A DNA stretch of 64,000 bases from Amycolatopsis iheyensis. Lineage in GTDB: Bacteria > Actinomycetota > Actinomycetes > Mycobacteriales > Pseudonocardiaceae. Each line of letters opens with the position of its first letter. Position 1 is the first letter of the stretch. The notes beneath the pieces were generated by a model. It was not told the origin of the DNA. It saw only the letters and a list, made by a program, of their open reading frames with translations, and did not search any database. A program made the translations under genes and the position numbers. Positions 56,086 to 64,000 of the stretch are shown here, piece after piece. The DNA lies in the NCBI RefSeq assembly GCF_024703995.1, contig NZ_JAMXQV010000001.1:372001-436000 (forward strand), given 5' to 3'.

Positions 56086-56573
56086 GGGTTTATCTGCCTG
56101 CGACCATCGCGATGCTTCGCGACCTCGAATCGTCGGGGGAGTTCCGCGCCCGCAGCGGAACGGCGTTCGCGTTGACACCGGCGTTGCGCGAGGCGTACTC
56201 GTCGGGCTCGGACGAGGAGCTGGAGTACGCGGCGTTGCTGGACGCGGCCCGGGCGTCGCTGCGCTTGATCGCGGCGGAGGAGAAGGGCGAGCCCCGCCGG
56301 GTGGTGGTCTCGGCGGACGTGGAAGGCGTGACGCTGCGCCCGGACCTGGACGCCCCGGTGGTCCGAATCGGCGGCCCGATCCCGCTGAAACTGGTCGCGG
56401 CGATCCACGTGGACGCTTCGGAGGCGGCCGAGGCCGTGTCGGCGGCCGCGGCGGTGATCGACGCGGCGGATCTAGGTGACCCCGATGCGGAGTTCACGCT
56501 CGGGGATGCCGAGGATCATGAACTGGCTTGGTATGCGCCGCAGGAACTGCCGTTCTTGCTGGAGCTCCTCTGA
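56082..56573 (+). CDS. DUF6912 family protein (Rv3231c-like)
   Basis: 163 residues, beginning VRVYLPATIAMLRDLESSGEFRARSGTAFALTPALREAYSSG, with a C-terminal HELAWYAPQELPFLLELL. Conserved in actinobacteria next to the WS/DGAT gene; function unknown. GTG overlaps the preceding stop (GTGA), so the two are co-translated. Its stop codon is fused to the start of a repeated intergenic element. Confidence 0.85.
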   Translation: MRVYLPATIAMLRDLESSGEFRARSGTAFALTPALREAYSSGSDEELEYAALLDAARASLRLIAAEEKGEPRRVVVSADVEGVTLRPDLDAPVVRIGGPIPLKLVAAIHVDASEAAEAVSAAAAVIDAADLGDPDAEFTLGDAEDHELAWYAPQELPFLLELL

Positions 56574-56690
56574 GTTGTCCACAGGTGGGTCAACCTGTGG
56601 ACAACTCGGCTTGAGTGCGGGTTCGCGTGGGGGGTGGCCGGTAGACTGGACTGGGGACGCCCCCCGGGGATGGGCGGGGGATGTCTTTTG
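56571..56690 (+). repeat. intergenic element with TTGTCCACA boxes and GACGCCCCCC hairpin, copy 1
   Basis: Starts at the stop codon (TGAGTTGTCCACA). TTGTCCACA (56575-56583) and its inverse (56596-56604) sit inside a 13-bp inverted repeat (56574-56586, 56593-56605). Then TAGACT (56642-56647, -10-like) and a hairpin GACGCCCCC with GGGGGATGTC (56656-56685) followed by TTTT. Closely matches 61350-61466. The rest of the 56574-57058 gap shows nothing. Confidence 0.75.
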
Positions 56691-57058
56691 GGGCTGGGGG
56701 CCGGCCCGCAGTGAACCCGTCCGGGTTCGGGGACGCGCGTTCGCCCCGCTACAGCGGCATCGGCTTGGTCGTGGGCATCCGCTGACCACGTCAGCGGCAT
56801 CCGCGAACCAGCCACTTCGGCAGGGCCCTCCCAGCTCACCCTTCAGCGCCGGCCGTGGCCGTGTAGGCCCAGAGGGCGGGATCAGAGGGCAAGTCACCCG
56901 GCTCCACCGGCGCACTTCGCCGCCTCGACGGACGGGTGCGCGTGAGGCATCCCAGGCCGGCCCACGCACCTCGTGCCCGCCGCCAAAAGCCTGCGCGCCC
57001 CGTCGTCCCGATCACCGACACCGCAAATCCGTCGCCGTTCGAACGAAGGCGGACCTGA

Positions 57059-57793
57059 CTACCCCACCTCACCCGGAGGCGGCGCCTGCACGTCCACCGG
57101 CCCACCCCACTCGCTGTACCGCGTGGTGATCCGAGCCTCCGCCCCCTGAAGAATCGGCGAAAGATCCAGCACCACCTGCAACGGCCGGTGCGTGTCGTCG
57201 AGCCACAGCTCCACCGGGAACTTGCCCGTCGACTCCGGGGGCAGCCCCGCCGGCAGGTCGCCGCCCAGCCGGGCGAGGTCCAGCTCCACCCGGTAGTGCT
57301 CCGCGGCCACCCCGCTCAGCTCCGTGCGCTCCGACGAGACGATCGTGCCCGCCGTGCGGATCTCGCCCAGGGTGTGCGCCGGGTCGTTCTGGGCCGCCAG
57401 CTGCGTCAAGCTGCCGCCCAGGACCTGGGAGAACGGGTCGTTACCGTCCGGGGAGACCGCCACCCACGGCTTGCCCGTGCCCACCTCGTCGCGCGAGCCC
57501 TCCGGGACCTTCGCGTACAGCTTGCCCGCCACCTGCCGCAGCTCCAGCGGGTCGCCGAGGAAGTCCGTCGTCATCACCTGTGCCGTTCCGCCCGCGCCGA
57601 AGCGGGCCTGGCCCTGGCCCTTCGAGCGGACGGACCCCACCGCGACGTCCGTGCCGAACTTCGCCGAGCCGGCGCTCGTCGTGGCCGCTGTGGCGGCGTC
57701 GGCCAGGGCCCGCGCGTCCGGGAACGCCGGTGGGGGTGGCGCGCCGGAACAGCCGGCGAGCAGGACGAGCAGCAGCACGACGGCTTTGCGCAT
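57059..57793 (-). CDS. LppX/LprG-like lipoprotein 1
   Basis: 244 residues. Signal and lipobox LLAGC (Cys about 15), then the LppX_LprAFG fold (VEL-rich beta sheet: RVELDLARLGG, PVELWLDDTHRPLQVVLDLS, ITTRYSEWGGPVDVQAPP). Such proteins carry lipids across the periplasm. A paralogue lies 70 bases upstream (57864-58754), sharing WVAVSPDGNDPFSQVLGGSLTQ versus WAKISSEGTDPISQAMGSALTQ. Confidence 0.87.
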   Translation of the reverse strand: MRKAVVLLLVLLAGCSGAPPPPAFPDARALADAATAATTSAGSAKFGTDVAVGSVRSKGQGQARFGAGGTAQVMTTDFLGDPLELRQVAGKLYAKVPEGSRDEVGTGKPWVAVSPDGNDPFSQVLGGSLTQLAAQNDPAHTLGEIRTAGTIVSSERTELSGVAAEHYRVELDLARLGGDLPAGLPPESTGKFPVELWLDDTHRPLQVVLDLSPILQGAEARITTRYSEWGGPVDVQAPPPGEVG

Positions 57794-57810
57794 GGCGCCA
57801 ACAAAAACAC

Positions 57811-57844
57811 AGCGGCTCCCCCGAACCCGTTCGGGGGAGCCGCT
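57811..57844 (-). terminator. hairpin terminator between the lipoprotein genes
   Basis: Perfect 16-bp stem (57811-57826 with 57829-57844), two-base loop, after the 3' end of the upstream lipoprotein gene; on the minus strand it is followed by TTTTTG. Confidence 0.88.
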
Positions 57845-57863
57845 GCTACTCAGCGTCGTCCGG

Positions 57864-58754
57864 TCAGCGACCGGCCTTCTTCATCAGCTCGCCGAGGTCG
57901 ACGACCTGGTCGGCCGGCGGGGCCGTCACGTCGACCTGGGTGCCCCAGTCGCTGTACTTCATCGTGAACTTCGCGTCGCCCGCCGGCGCGCCCAGCGCCT
58001 GCATCATCGGGCCCTGGTCCATGGTCACCTGCACCGGCAGGTTGTCCTTGTCCAGCCACAGCTCGGCCGGGATCTTGATGTCCTTGCCCTTGAGCATCCC
58101 GGCGACCTTGTCCCGGGTCGCGGCCGGCGCGGAACCGGCGAACTGGTCGACGGCCTTGGCCACGTCCAGCTCGACCTTGTAGTGGTTGACCTGCTTGCCG
58201 TTCAGCTCGGTCTGGTCGGACGAGATGATCCGGCCCGCCTTCGAGATCTGCTCGAGCATCTTGCTCGGGTCGCTCTGGTCGGCCGTCTGCGTCAGCGCGC
58301 TGCCCATGGCCTGCGAGATCGGGTCGGTGCCCTCGGACGAGATCTTCGCCCACGACTTGTCGGTGCCCATCTGCGCCTGCTGGTCGGCGGGCAGCTTGAT
58401 GTACATGACCTGGTCGACCAGGCGCATCTCGGTGGTCTGGCCCGCCGCGGTGCTGGTCATCGAGAACTTGGTGTTCGCGCCGTCGATGGCCATCGCGCCG
58501 GTCGCGCTCATGCTCTGACCGGCGGCGGAGCCCTCCATGGTGAACTTCGCCGACTTGGACTTCTCGGTGCCCTGCTTGGACGCCGACGCCAGCTGGATCG
58601 CGTCGGTGAACGGCGAGGCGAGGCCGCTGCCGCCGGCCTGGGTCTGGCTGCCCGCGGCGGCCGGCTCGGCGGTGCCGGACGTGTTGCCACTGCATGCCGA
58701 CAGCGTCAGGGCCAACGCCGCGGCGCTCGCGGCGACCAGGGTGGTCTTGCGCAT
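57864..58754 (-). CDS. LppX/LprG-like lipoprotein 2
   Basis: 296 residues. Lipobox LSAC (Cys21), Gly/Ser linker, then LppX_LprAFG domain with NHYKVELDVAKAVDQF, IPAELWLDKDNLPVQVTMD and FTMKYSDWGTQVDVTAPPADQV. Probably a lipid-binding outer-leaflet protein like LprG/LppX. Tandem duplication with 57059-57793, separated by a terminator, so regulated independently. Confidence 0.88.
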   Translation of the reverse strand: MRKTTLVAASAAALALTLSACSGNTSGTAEPAAAGSQTQAGGSGLASPFTDAIQLASASKQGTEKSKSAKFTMEGSAAGQSMSATGAMAIDGANTKFSMTSTAAGQTTEMRLVDQVMYIKLPADQQAQMGTDKSWAKISSEGTDPISQAMGSALTQTADQSDPSKMLEQISKAGRIISSDQTELNGKQVNHYKVELDVAKAVDQFAGSAPAATRDKVAGMLKGKDIKIPAELWLDKDNLPVQVTMDQGPMMQALGAPAGDAKFTMKYSDWGTQVDVTAPPADQVVDLGELMKKAGR

Positions 58755-58856
58755 CGAAATCCCCTCAGGAGTTGGATCTTCCGCTCGGACTATCGCCCGA
58801 TCGGGCGAATGGTTACCTCTGGGACGGTGACGATGCGGAGTCGGTTCCCGGTTGCC

Positions 58857-59879
58857 TCAGGCGTCCGTGGCCCGGGTCACGTCGTGGCCGCCGCGCGAGG
58901 CCAGCAGGCGCCGCAGCGACGTGAGCCGCTCGGCGCCGGCGCGGCCCTCGGTGACGACGTCGTCGAGCGCGCAGTCCGGGTCTTCCGGCGGGCCCAGGTG
59001 CCCGCAGCCCGACGGGCACTCCTCGGCGGCTTCGGCGAACTCCTCGAAGGCGTCGACGATGTCGTCCGCGGTGACGTGGGCCAGCCCGAACGAGCGCACA
59101 CCCGGCGTGTCGATCACCCAGCCGCCGTCCGGCAGCGGCAGCGCCACCGCCGCGACGGACGTGTGCCGTCCCTTGCCGACCCCGCTCACCACGCCGACGG
59201 CCAGGTCGGCGTCCGGGACCAGGCGGTTGACCAATGTCGACTTGCCGACACCGGAGTGGCCGACCAGTGCCGTCACGCGGTCCTTCAGCATCTCCGCGAG
59301 GCCTTCGGGCTCTTCGTCGTAGCGGGTCACGATCGCCGGGATGTCGAGGCCGGCGTAGCCCGCGAGCAGCTCGTCCGGGCTGGCGAGGTCGGCTTTCGTC
59401 AGGCACAGCACGGGCTCGACACCACCCGCGTAGCAGGCGACCAGGCAGCGGTCGATGAACCCGGTGCGCGGCGGCGGGTCGGCGAGGGCGGTGACGATCA
59501 GCAGGCGCTCCGCGTTGGCCACGACCAGCCGTTCGTACGGATCGGTGTCGTCGGCCGTGCGCAGCAGGGAGCTGGTGCGCTCGTCGACGCGGATGATCCG
59601 CGCGAGGGTGTCGGGCTTGCCCGAGACGTCGCCGACCACGCCGACCCGGTCGCCGACGACCACCGGTGTCCGGCCCATCTCCCGGGCCCGCATCGCGGTG
59701 ATCACCCGGTCGGGATCGGCGTCGATCGCGCAGGTCCAGCGGCCGCGGTCCTTGCCGATGACCATGGCGTTGACCGCGTCGGCGTGCTCGGGACGGCGCT
59801 TGCTGCGGGGGCGGGTGCCCTTCCCCGGACGCACGCGGACGTCGGACTCGTCCAGCTTGCTCCAGTCGTTGCGCGCCAA
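58857..59879 (-). CDS. rsgA: ribosome small-subunit biogenesis GTPase RsgA
   Basis: 340 residues. N-terminal OB fold, then a circularly permuted GTPase: G4 LCLTKADL precedes G1 GHSGVGKST (about 206-214) and G3 DTPG; then a zinc site near SGCGHLGPPEDPDCAL. It assists 30S maturation. TTG at 59879 is chosen for GGAGG upstream and because ARNDWSKLDESDVRVRPG begins the mycobacterial protein. aroA, which overlaps rsgA in mycobacteria, is absent here. Confidence 0.93.
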   Translation of the reverse strand: MARNDWSKLDESDVRVRPGKGTRPRSKRRPEHADAVNAMVIGKDRGRWTCAIDADPDRVITAMRAREMGRTPVVVGDRVGVVGDVSGKPDTLARIIRVDERTSSLLRTADDTDPYERLVVANAERLLIVTALADPPPRTGFIDRCLVACYAGGVEPVLCLTKADLASPDELLAGYAGLDIPAIVTRYDEEPEGLAEMLKDRVTALVGHSGVGKSTLVNRLVPDADLAVGVVSGVGKGRHTSVAAVALPLPDGGWVIDTPGVRSFGLAHVTADDIVDAFEEFAEAAEECPSGCGHLGPPEDPDCALDDVVTEGRAGAERLTSLRRLLASRGGHDVTRATDA

Positions 59880-59988
59880 CCCCGCCGTCCTCCCGTGCTC
59901 CGGTGTCCACCCGAATGATCCCACGCCGCTCGCCAGGGCCCTGGCCTGCGTGTAACGATGGCGTCCTGTCCGGCAGAGGAGGTTGCTC

Positions 59989-60747
59989 ATGTGCGGCCGC
60001 TACGCCGCTACGAAGGACCCGGCGAAGCTGATCGAGGAGTTCGAGGCGATCGACCTCACCGAGGGCCACGCGCGTGCGGACCACAACGTCGCGCCGACCA
60101 AGAACGTCGTCACGGTCGTGCAGCGGCACCCACGCGACGACGACGGCGAAGTCCTCGAGGACGAGCCCGCCCAGCGGTCGCTGCGGATGATGAAGTGGGG
60201 CCTGGTGCCGTTCTGGGCGAAGGACCCGTCGGTCGGCTCGCGGATGATCAACACGCGCGCCGAGACCGCCGCCGAGAAGCCCGCCTTCCGCCGCGCGCTG
60301 GTGTCGCGCCGCTGCCTGGTGCCCGCCGACGGCTGGTTCGAGTGGCGCCGCACGGGCAAGGAGAAGGAGCCGTTCTACATGACGGAGCCGGATGGCTCCT
60401 CGATCGCGTTCGGCGGCATCTGGGAGAGCTGGCGGCCGAAGGACGACGACAACGCGTCGCCGCTGATCACGTTCTCGATCATCACGACCGACGCCGCCGG
60501 GCAGCTCACCGACGTCCACCACCGGATGCCGCTGATCGTGCCCAAGGCGCACTGGGACGGCTGGCTGGACCCGGACCGCGAGGACGTCAAGGACCTGCTG
60601 GTGCCGACGCCGGACGACATCGTCGAGTCGCTGGAGCTGCGGCCGATCTCGACGCTGGTCAACAACGTCCGCAACAACGGGCCCGAGCTGCTGGAGCGCG
60701 TCGACCCGGCGAACGAAGACGCGCTGTTCGACGTGCCGAAGTCATGA
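59989..60747 (+). CDS. SRAP-domain (YedK/HMCES) DNA-protein crosslink protein
   Basis: 252 residues. MCGRY start places the catalytic Cys at position 2 after Met removal; NTRAET, ADGWFEW and DVHHRMPLIV contain the Asn, Glu and His active-site residues. SRAP proteins crosslink to abasic sites in single-stranded DNA. AGGAGG is six bases before the ATG at 59989. The stop overlaps the next gene (ATGA). Confidence 0.95.
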   Translation: MCGRYAATKDPAKLIEEFEAIDLTEGHARADHNVAPTKNVVTVVQRHPRDDDGEVLEDEPAQRSLRMMKWGLVPFWAKDPSVGSRMINTRAETAAEKPAFRRALVSRRCLVPADGWFEWRRTGKEKEPFYMTEPDGSSIAFGGIWESWRPKDDDNASPLITFSIITTDAAGQLTDVHHRMPLIVPKAHWDGWLDPDREDVKDLLVPTPDDIVESLELRPISTLVNNVRNNGPELLERVDPANEDALFDVPKS

Positions 60748-61352
60748 CGGCCCTGGCGATCGACACCGCGTACGGCCCGGCCCGGGTGTACCTGCACTGC
60801 GCCGAGGAGGGCGAGGCGGTGCTGATGCTCGGCCACGGCGCGGGCGGCGGCCTCGGGGCGAAGGACCTGGTGGCGGTGACGCGCGCGGCCCGGATGGCTG
60901 GCGTGCACGTGGCGCTGGTCGAGCAGCCCTACCGGGTGGCGGGCCGCCGCGCGCCGGCCCCGGCGAACCAGCTGGACACGGCCTGGCTGACGATCGCGGA
61001 CGAGCTGTCGGAGCGCTTCGACTCCCTGCCGTTCGTCTTCGGCGGCCGCTCGTCGGGCGCCCGGGTGGCCTGCCGGACAGCGTCGGCCGGGCAGGCGGTG
61101 GCGGTGCTGTGCCTGGCGTTCCCGGAGCACCCGCCGGGCAGGCCGGAGAAGACCCGCCAGCCGGAACTGGATGCGGTCGAGGTCCCGGTGCTGGTGGTGC
61201 AGGGGGAGCGGGACCCGTTCGGGCGGCCGGCGGCCGGGCCGCACCACGAGATCGTGCTGGTGGATGGGGACCACAGCCTGTCGAAAGATTTGGAGACGGT
61301 GTCGCGGGCGGCTACCGAGTGGCTGTCTCGGGTGCTGCGTCCGCTGGCCTGA
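60744..61352 (+). CDS. alpha/beta hydrolase, dienelactone-type
   Basis: 202 residues, minimal fold. Nucleophile Ser103 in GGRSSGARV, Asp in VQGERDPFG, His in VDGDHSL; oxyanion region LGHGAGGG. Related to the small KANL3/Tex30-like hydrolases; substrate unknown. Overlaps the SRAP gene by four bases, as in many actinomycetes. Its stop is fused to the second copy of a repeated intergenic element. Confidence 0.87.
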   Translation: MTALAIDTAYGPARVYLHCAEEGEAVLMLGHGAGGGLGAKDLVAVTRAARMAGVHVALVEQPYRVAGRRAPAPANQLDTAWLTIADELSERFDSLPFVFGGRSSGARVACRTASAGQAVAVLCLAFPEHPPGRPEKTRQPELDAVEVPVLVVQGERDPFGRPAAGPHHEIVLVDGDHSLSKDLETVSRAATEWLSRVLRPLA

Positions 61353-61466
61353 GTTGTCCACATCGGCTTCGGTTGTCCACAGATTCGCGCGGCTGGGTTT
61401 TTTCGGCCCCAGGCCCGATACGCTGGACTAGGGACGCCCCCCGGGATGGGCGGGGGCTGTCCGGGG
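61350..61466 (+). repeat. intergenic element with TTGTCCACA boxes and GACGCCCCCC hairpin, copy 2
   Basis: Begins at the stop codon like copy 1. TTGTCCACA at 61354-61362 and 61373-61381 (direct here), TACGCT (61419-61424, -10-like), then GGGACGCCCCCC and GGGGGCTGTCC forming a hairpin (61432-61462). About 37 of 40 core bases match copy 1. It lies between convergent genes. Confidence 0.75.
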
Positions 61467-61491
61467 TGGCCCTGGGCCGCATTTCCCCAGC

Positions 61492-61968
61492 TCAGGCGGC
61501 GATCGGCGCCACCACTGCCGAAGCCAGCCGGACCAGATCACCCGGAGCCAGCTCCATCTCCAACCCCCGCCGCCCGGCCGAGCAGAACACCGTTTCGAAC
61601 GTCGGCGCCGACGCGTCGATCACCACCGGGAGCCGGCTCCGATGGCCCAGCGGCGAGATCCCGCCCAGCACGTACCCGGTGGCTCGCTGCGCCGCCGCCG
61701 GGTCGGCCATCTTCGCCTTCTTGCCGCCTGCCGCGGCCGCCAGACCCTTCAGGTCCAGCTGGCCCGTGACCGGGACCACACCCACCACGAGCCGGCCGTC
61801 CACCTCCGCGACCAGCGTCTTGAACACCCGGGCCCGGTCCAGTCCCAGGGCCTCCACCGCCTCCAGGCCGTACGACTCCGCGCGCGGGTCGTGGTCGTAG
61901 GCGTGCAGCGTGTGCGGCACTTTCTGCTTCGTCAGAACCGCCGTCGCCGGGGTGCCCTTGCCAGCCAT
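61492..61968 (-). CDS. YbaK/EbsC-type aminoacyl-tRNA deacylase
   Basis: 158 residues. Catalytic-site pattern [44 protein letters not shown] and [18 protein letters not shown], typical of YbaK, which hydrolyses Cys-tRNA-Pro. ATG at 61968. Divergent from sigH, separated by the sigH control region. Confidence 0.92.
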   Translation of the reverse strand: MAGKGTPATAVLTKQKVPHTLHAYDHDPRAESYGLEAVEALGLDRARVFKTLVAEVDGRLVVGVVPVTGQLDLKGLAAAAGGKKAKMADPAAAQRATGYVLGGISPLGHRSRLPVVIDASAPTFETVFCSAGRRGLEMELAPGDLVRLASAVVAPIAA

Positions 61969-61982
61969 GCGCCGCAGTCTAG

Positions 61983-62008
61983 GGAATGCGCGCCCCACCC
62001 GATCGGTT
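61983..62008 (+). promoter_or_regulatory. SigH/SigR-type promoter (GGAAT-N18-GTT)
   Basis: GGAAT at 61983-61987 and GTT at 62006-62008 with exactly 18 bases between, the SigR/SigH consensus, upstream of sigH itself: autoregulation. Transcription would begin near 62014-62018, at an in-frame GTG (62018). A TAAACT at 62103-62108 may be a second, constitutive -10. Confidence 0.8.
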
Positions 62009-62161
62009 GTACGGGTCGTGACCACAACGCTCGCCACCACACGCTCTCGCAGCCGTCGCCGCCCTGAGGCACCGGCGAACCGCGGTGTGCCCGGCCCCCG
62101 CGTAAACTCGACGTCGCCGTATGCGCGCACGCGCATCGACGCCGAGCGGGAAGGGACCGGT

Positions 62162-62785
62162 TTGCCGAGCACGCAGAACCCAGCGTCGGAAGAAGCGACC
62201 GAGGCCGAGCGCGCCGAGCGCTTCGAGCGGGACGCGATGCCGCTGCTCGACCAGCTGTACTCGGCCGCGATGCGGATGACCCGCAACCCCGCCGATGCCG
62301 AGGACCTGGTCCAGGAGACCTACCTCAAGGCGTATGCCGCCTTCGCGTCGTTCAAGGCCGGCACGAACCTCAAGGCGTGGATGTACCGCATCCTCACCAA
62401 CACCTACATCAACGGCTACCGCAAGCGGCAGCGGCAGCCGGTGCAGCAGCCCACCGAGGAGATCACCGACTGGCAGATCGCCAAGGCGGAGAGCCACACC
62501 TCCAGCGGGCTGCGTTCGGCCGAGGTCGAGGCGATGGACAACCTGCCCGACACCGACGTCAAGGCCGCGCTGCAGAAGCTGCCCGAGGAGTTCCGGCTGG
62601 CCGTCTACCTGGCCGACGTCGAGGGCTTCGCCTACAAGGAGATCGCCGAGATCATGGACACCCCCATCGGCACCGTGATGTCCCGCCTGCACCGCGGCCG
62701 CGCCCAGCTGCGCGACCTGCTCGCCGACGTCGCCCGCGAGCGTGGCTTCATCCGCGGCGCCAAGGAGGAGGTGGCGGGGCGATGA
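62162..62785 (+). CDS. sigH: ECF sigma factor SigH/SigR (oxidative stress)
   Basis: 207 residues. Region 2 ([39 protein letters not shown]) and region 4 ([48 protein letters not shown]). Controls thiol-oxidative stress genes. TTG at 62162 has GGAAGGGA upstream. The frame is open upstream to at least 61910; an in-frame GTG at 62018 would add 48 residues (see promoter). It overlaps the anti-sigma gene (ATGA). Confidence 0.94.
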   Translation: MPSTQNPASEEATEAERAERFERDAMPLLDQLYSAAMRMTRNPADAEDLVQETYLKAYAAFASFKAGTNLKAWMYRILTNTYINGYRKRQRQPVQQPTEEITDWQIAKAESHTSSGLRSAEVEAMDNLPDTDVKAALQKLPEEFRLAVYLADVEGFAYKEIAEIMDTPIGTVMSRLHRGRAQLRDLLADVARERGFIRGAKEEVAGR

Positions 62786-63102
62786 ACGACATGTGCGAGG
62801 GCGCGTCCGACAAGGTCCGCTGCGAAGAGGCGCTCGCCGACATCTACCTGCTGCTCGACCGCGAGTGCAGCCCCGAGCGGGACGCCGCCCTGCGCGCCCA
62901 CATCGACGACTGCCCGCCGTGCCTCGAGGAGTACGGCATCGACGAGCACATCAAGCAGCTCCTGGCCCGCAAGTGCGGCGGCGACCACGCCCCGGCCGAG
63001 CTGAAGAGCCGGCTGCGCGCGTCGATCCGCCAGACCGTCGCCACGCGCGGCGGTGTCACGGTGGAACGCACCGAGATCACGCTCGAGCAGCGGTCCGAGT
63101 AG
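62782..63102 (+). CDS. rsrA: zinc-containing redox anti-sigma factor RsrA/RshA
   Basis: 106 residues. ZAS motif HIDDCPPC (His40, Cys44, Cys47) plus Cys14 and Cys29; oxidation forms a disulfide, releases zinc and frees the sigma factor. ATG at 62782 with GGAGGAGG upstream, overlapping the sigH stop so the two are made in equal amounts. Confidence 0.93.
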   Translation: MNDMCEGASDKVRCEEALADIYLLLDRECSPERDAALRAHIDDCPPCLEEYGIDEHIKQLLARKCGGDHAPAELKSRLRASIRQTVATRGGVTVERTEITLEQRSE

Positions 63103-63117
63103 CGCCTGAGCACGACG

Positions 63118-63149
63118 AAGGCCCCCGCACTTCGGTGCGGGGGCCTTTT
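63118..63149 (+). terminator. rho-independent terminator of sigH-rsrA
   Basis: Perfect 13-bp stem (63118-63130 with 63135-63147), UUCG-type loop, T residues following. Confidence 0.93.
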
Positions 63150-63165
63150 GCGTGCCGGCGCCGGC

Positions 63166-63240
63166 TCAGGAGTTGGGCTTGCCACCGTGGTTCGCGGCGT
63201 TCTTCTTCCGGCTGCGACGCTTGCGGGCGCGCTTCGACAT
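63166..63240 (-). CDS. ribosomal protein bL37 (24 residues)
   Basis: A tiny gene: MSKRARKRRSRKKNAANH then GGKPNS, very basic, matching the actinobacterial 50S protein bL37 (family usually starting MAKRGRKKR and ending with NHG..PN). ATG at 63240 has GAGGAG six bases upstream. It lies convergent to rsrA, a common location. It is missed by length-filtered gene finders. Confidence 0.9.
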   Translation of the reverse strand: MSKRARKRRSRKKNAANHGGKPNS

Positions 63241-63340
63241 GTTCACTCCTCGTCGTCAAAGCTGGTCAACCTCTCAAGTGTGTCATGACGTCCCGTTCTG
63301 GTTGGATGGGGTGGTCCGGGCGAGCGCGAGGAGGGTGTCG

Positions 63341-63553
63341 ATGGCCGAGATCAGAGCCGAAATGGTCGGCACCGTGCTGCAGGTCGTCGCCGAGCCCGGC
63401 GCCGCGCTGGCCGCGGGTGACACCGTGCTCGTCCTGGAGTCGATGAAGATGGAGCTGCCGGTGGTCACCGAGGGTGCGGGCACGCTCGCGCGCCTCGCCG
63501 TCCGCCAGGGCGACCTCGTCCAGCAGGGTGACCTGCTCGGGGTGGTCGAGTAG
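63341..63553 (+). CDS. biotinyl carrier protein (TB7.3-like)
   Basis: 70 residues, a single biotinyl/lipoyl domain with the biotinylation motif ESMKME (Lys about 36). Like Rv3221c TB7.3. It would carry biotin for an acyl-CoA carboxylase, none of whose subunits is here. ATG at 63341 with GGAGGG six bases upstream; five bases before pdtaS. Confidence 0.93.
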   Translation: MAEIRAEMVGTVLQVVAEPGAALAAGDTVLVLESMKMELPVVTEGAGTLARLAVRQGDLVQQGDLLGVVE

Positions 63554-63557
63554 TCCC

Positions 63558-64000
63558 GTGTCCACGCTCGCCGAACTGCTCGCCGACAACACCGGCCTCC
63601 CCGGGGAGGCCGCCGACCACCTGCAGACCGTCGTCGCGGAGTGGCAGCTGCTGGCCGACCTGTCCTTCGCCGACTTCCTGCTCTGGGTCCCGGTGACCGA
63701 GGAGCTGCAGCCCGACGGCGGCGACTTCGTCTGCGTCGCGCACGCACGCCCGACGACGGCGCCCACCGCGCACCCCGAGGACGTCGTCGGCACCCGGTTC
63801 ACCGTGGAGGAGCATCCGCAGCTGGCGAAGGCCATGCGCGAGGTGCGGATCTGCCGTGAGGAAGACCCGCACTGGTACCGCGACCTGCCGATGCGGCGCG
63901 AGGCGATCCCGGTGCGCTTCCACGACACCGTCATCGCCGTGATGAGCCGCGAGACGAACCTGGCCGCGCCGCGCGTGCCGTCGCCGCTGGAGATCGCCTA
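63558..64000 (+). CDS. pdtaS: sensor histidine kinase PdtaS (3' truncated by window)
   Basis: 147 codons in the window, open to its end. VSTLAELLADNTGLPGEAADHLQTVVAEWQLLADLSFADFLLWV matches the N-terminal GAF domain of mycobacterial PdtaS (Rv3220c), a cytosolic kinase that phosphorylates the RNA-binding regulator PdtaR. The PAS and kinase parts lie beyond the window. GTG at 63558, five bases after the carrier gene. Confidence 0.88.
   Translation, partial: MSTLAELLADNTGLPGEAADHLQTVVAEWQLLADLSFADFLLWVPVTEELQPDGGDFVCVAHARPTTAPTAHPEDVVGTRFTVEEHPQLAKAMREVRICREEDPHWYRDLPMRREAIPVRFHDTVIAVMSRETNLAAPRVPSPLEIA

Noticed and set aside
56476..57129. 217-residue frame in the rsgA-side gap
   Set aside because: Starts antisense-like inside DUF6912 and contains the repeat element; no family or SD.
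56575..61381. Replication origin from TTGTCCACA boxes
   Set aside because: Only two boxes per site, no dnaA/dnaN/gyrB, no AT-rich unwinding region.

Overview
This window is chromosomal DNA from a very GC-rich actinomycete. Frequent GTG/TTG starts, mycothiol genes (MshB, SigH/RsrA), MtrAB-LpqB, a WhiB protein, a LAxTG sortase substrate and gene order like the M. tuberculosis Rv3259-Rv3220 and mshB blocks all point to Pseudonocardiales, most likely Amycolatopsis (genus inferred from recall, not searched).

Layout. 1-9.2 kb: 3' part of a TPR-CHAT protease-like gene, two secreted DUF4232 proteins, a double-ATPase peptide ABC protein, the mshB operon, an M50 site-2 protease and a WhiB2-type gene with a near-consensus promoter. 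9.3-18.5 kb: a large membrane glycosyltransferase, then the mannose-metabolism block (Rv3259-like, DUF3499, manB, Trm112, SIS protein, manA). 18.5-28 kb: a repeat-rich gap, an AfsR/SARP regulator, a CDF transporter, an amino-acid permease, a sortase-E substrate and a membrane protein with a degenerate hydrolase domain. 28-34.5 kb: ahcY, a VapBC-like toxin-antitoxin pair, a VOC protein, a YjdF-family gene with a structured leader, an XRE-like regulator, a secreted papain-like protease with a membrane-anchored partner, and tmk. 34.5-41.2 kb is accessory: N-methyl amino acid oxidases, a WYL regulator, an ArsR/reductase pair and an IclR regulator. 41.4-51.4 kb: mtrA-mtrB-lpqB, a ComF-like gene, hpf and secA1. 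51.4-64 kb: P450, Rv3235-like, HAD, TrmH, WS/DGAT-like, DUF6912, two LprG/LppX-like lipoproteins, rsgA, SRAP protease, hydrolase, YbaK, sigH-rsrA, the 24-residue bL37 gene, a biotinyl carrier and the 5' part of pdtaS.

The most unusual content lies between genes. (a) A 30-bp tandem hairpin repeat sits between convergent genes at 3.7 kb and 52.7 kb; the first copy is disrupted by a G/C homopolymer run that looks like a sequencing or assembly fault. (b) A paired element at 56.57 and 61.35 kb carries TTGTCCACA boxes, a -10-like hexamer and a short GACGCCCCCC hairpin. (c) A 52-bp-arm inverted repeat lies at 12.6 kb. (d) Three palindromes look like operators. (e) A leader that can fold over the ribosome binding site precedes yjdF. 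(f) A GGAAT-N18-GTT promoter upstream of sigH would also produce an N-terminally extended sigma isoform. No rRNA, tRNA, CRISPR array or intact insertion sequence was seen.
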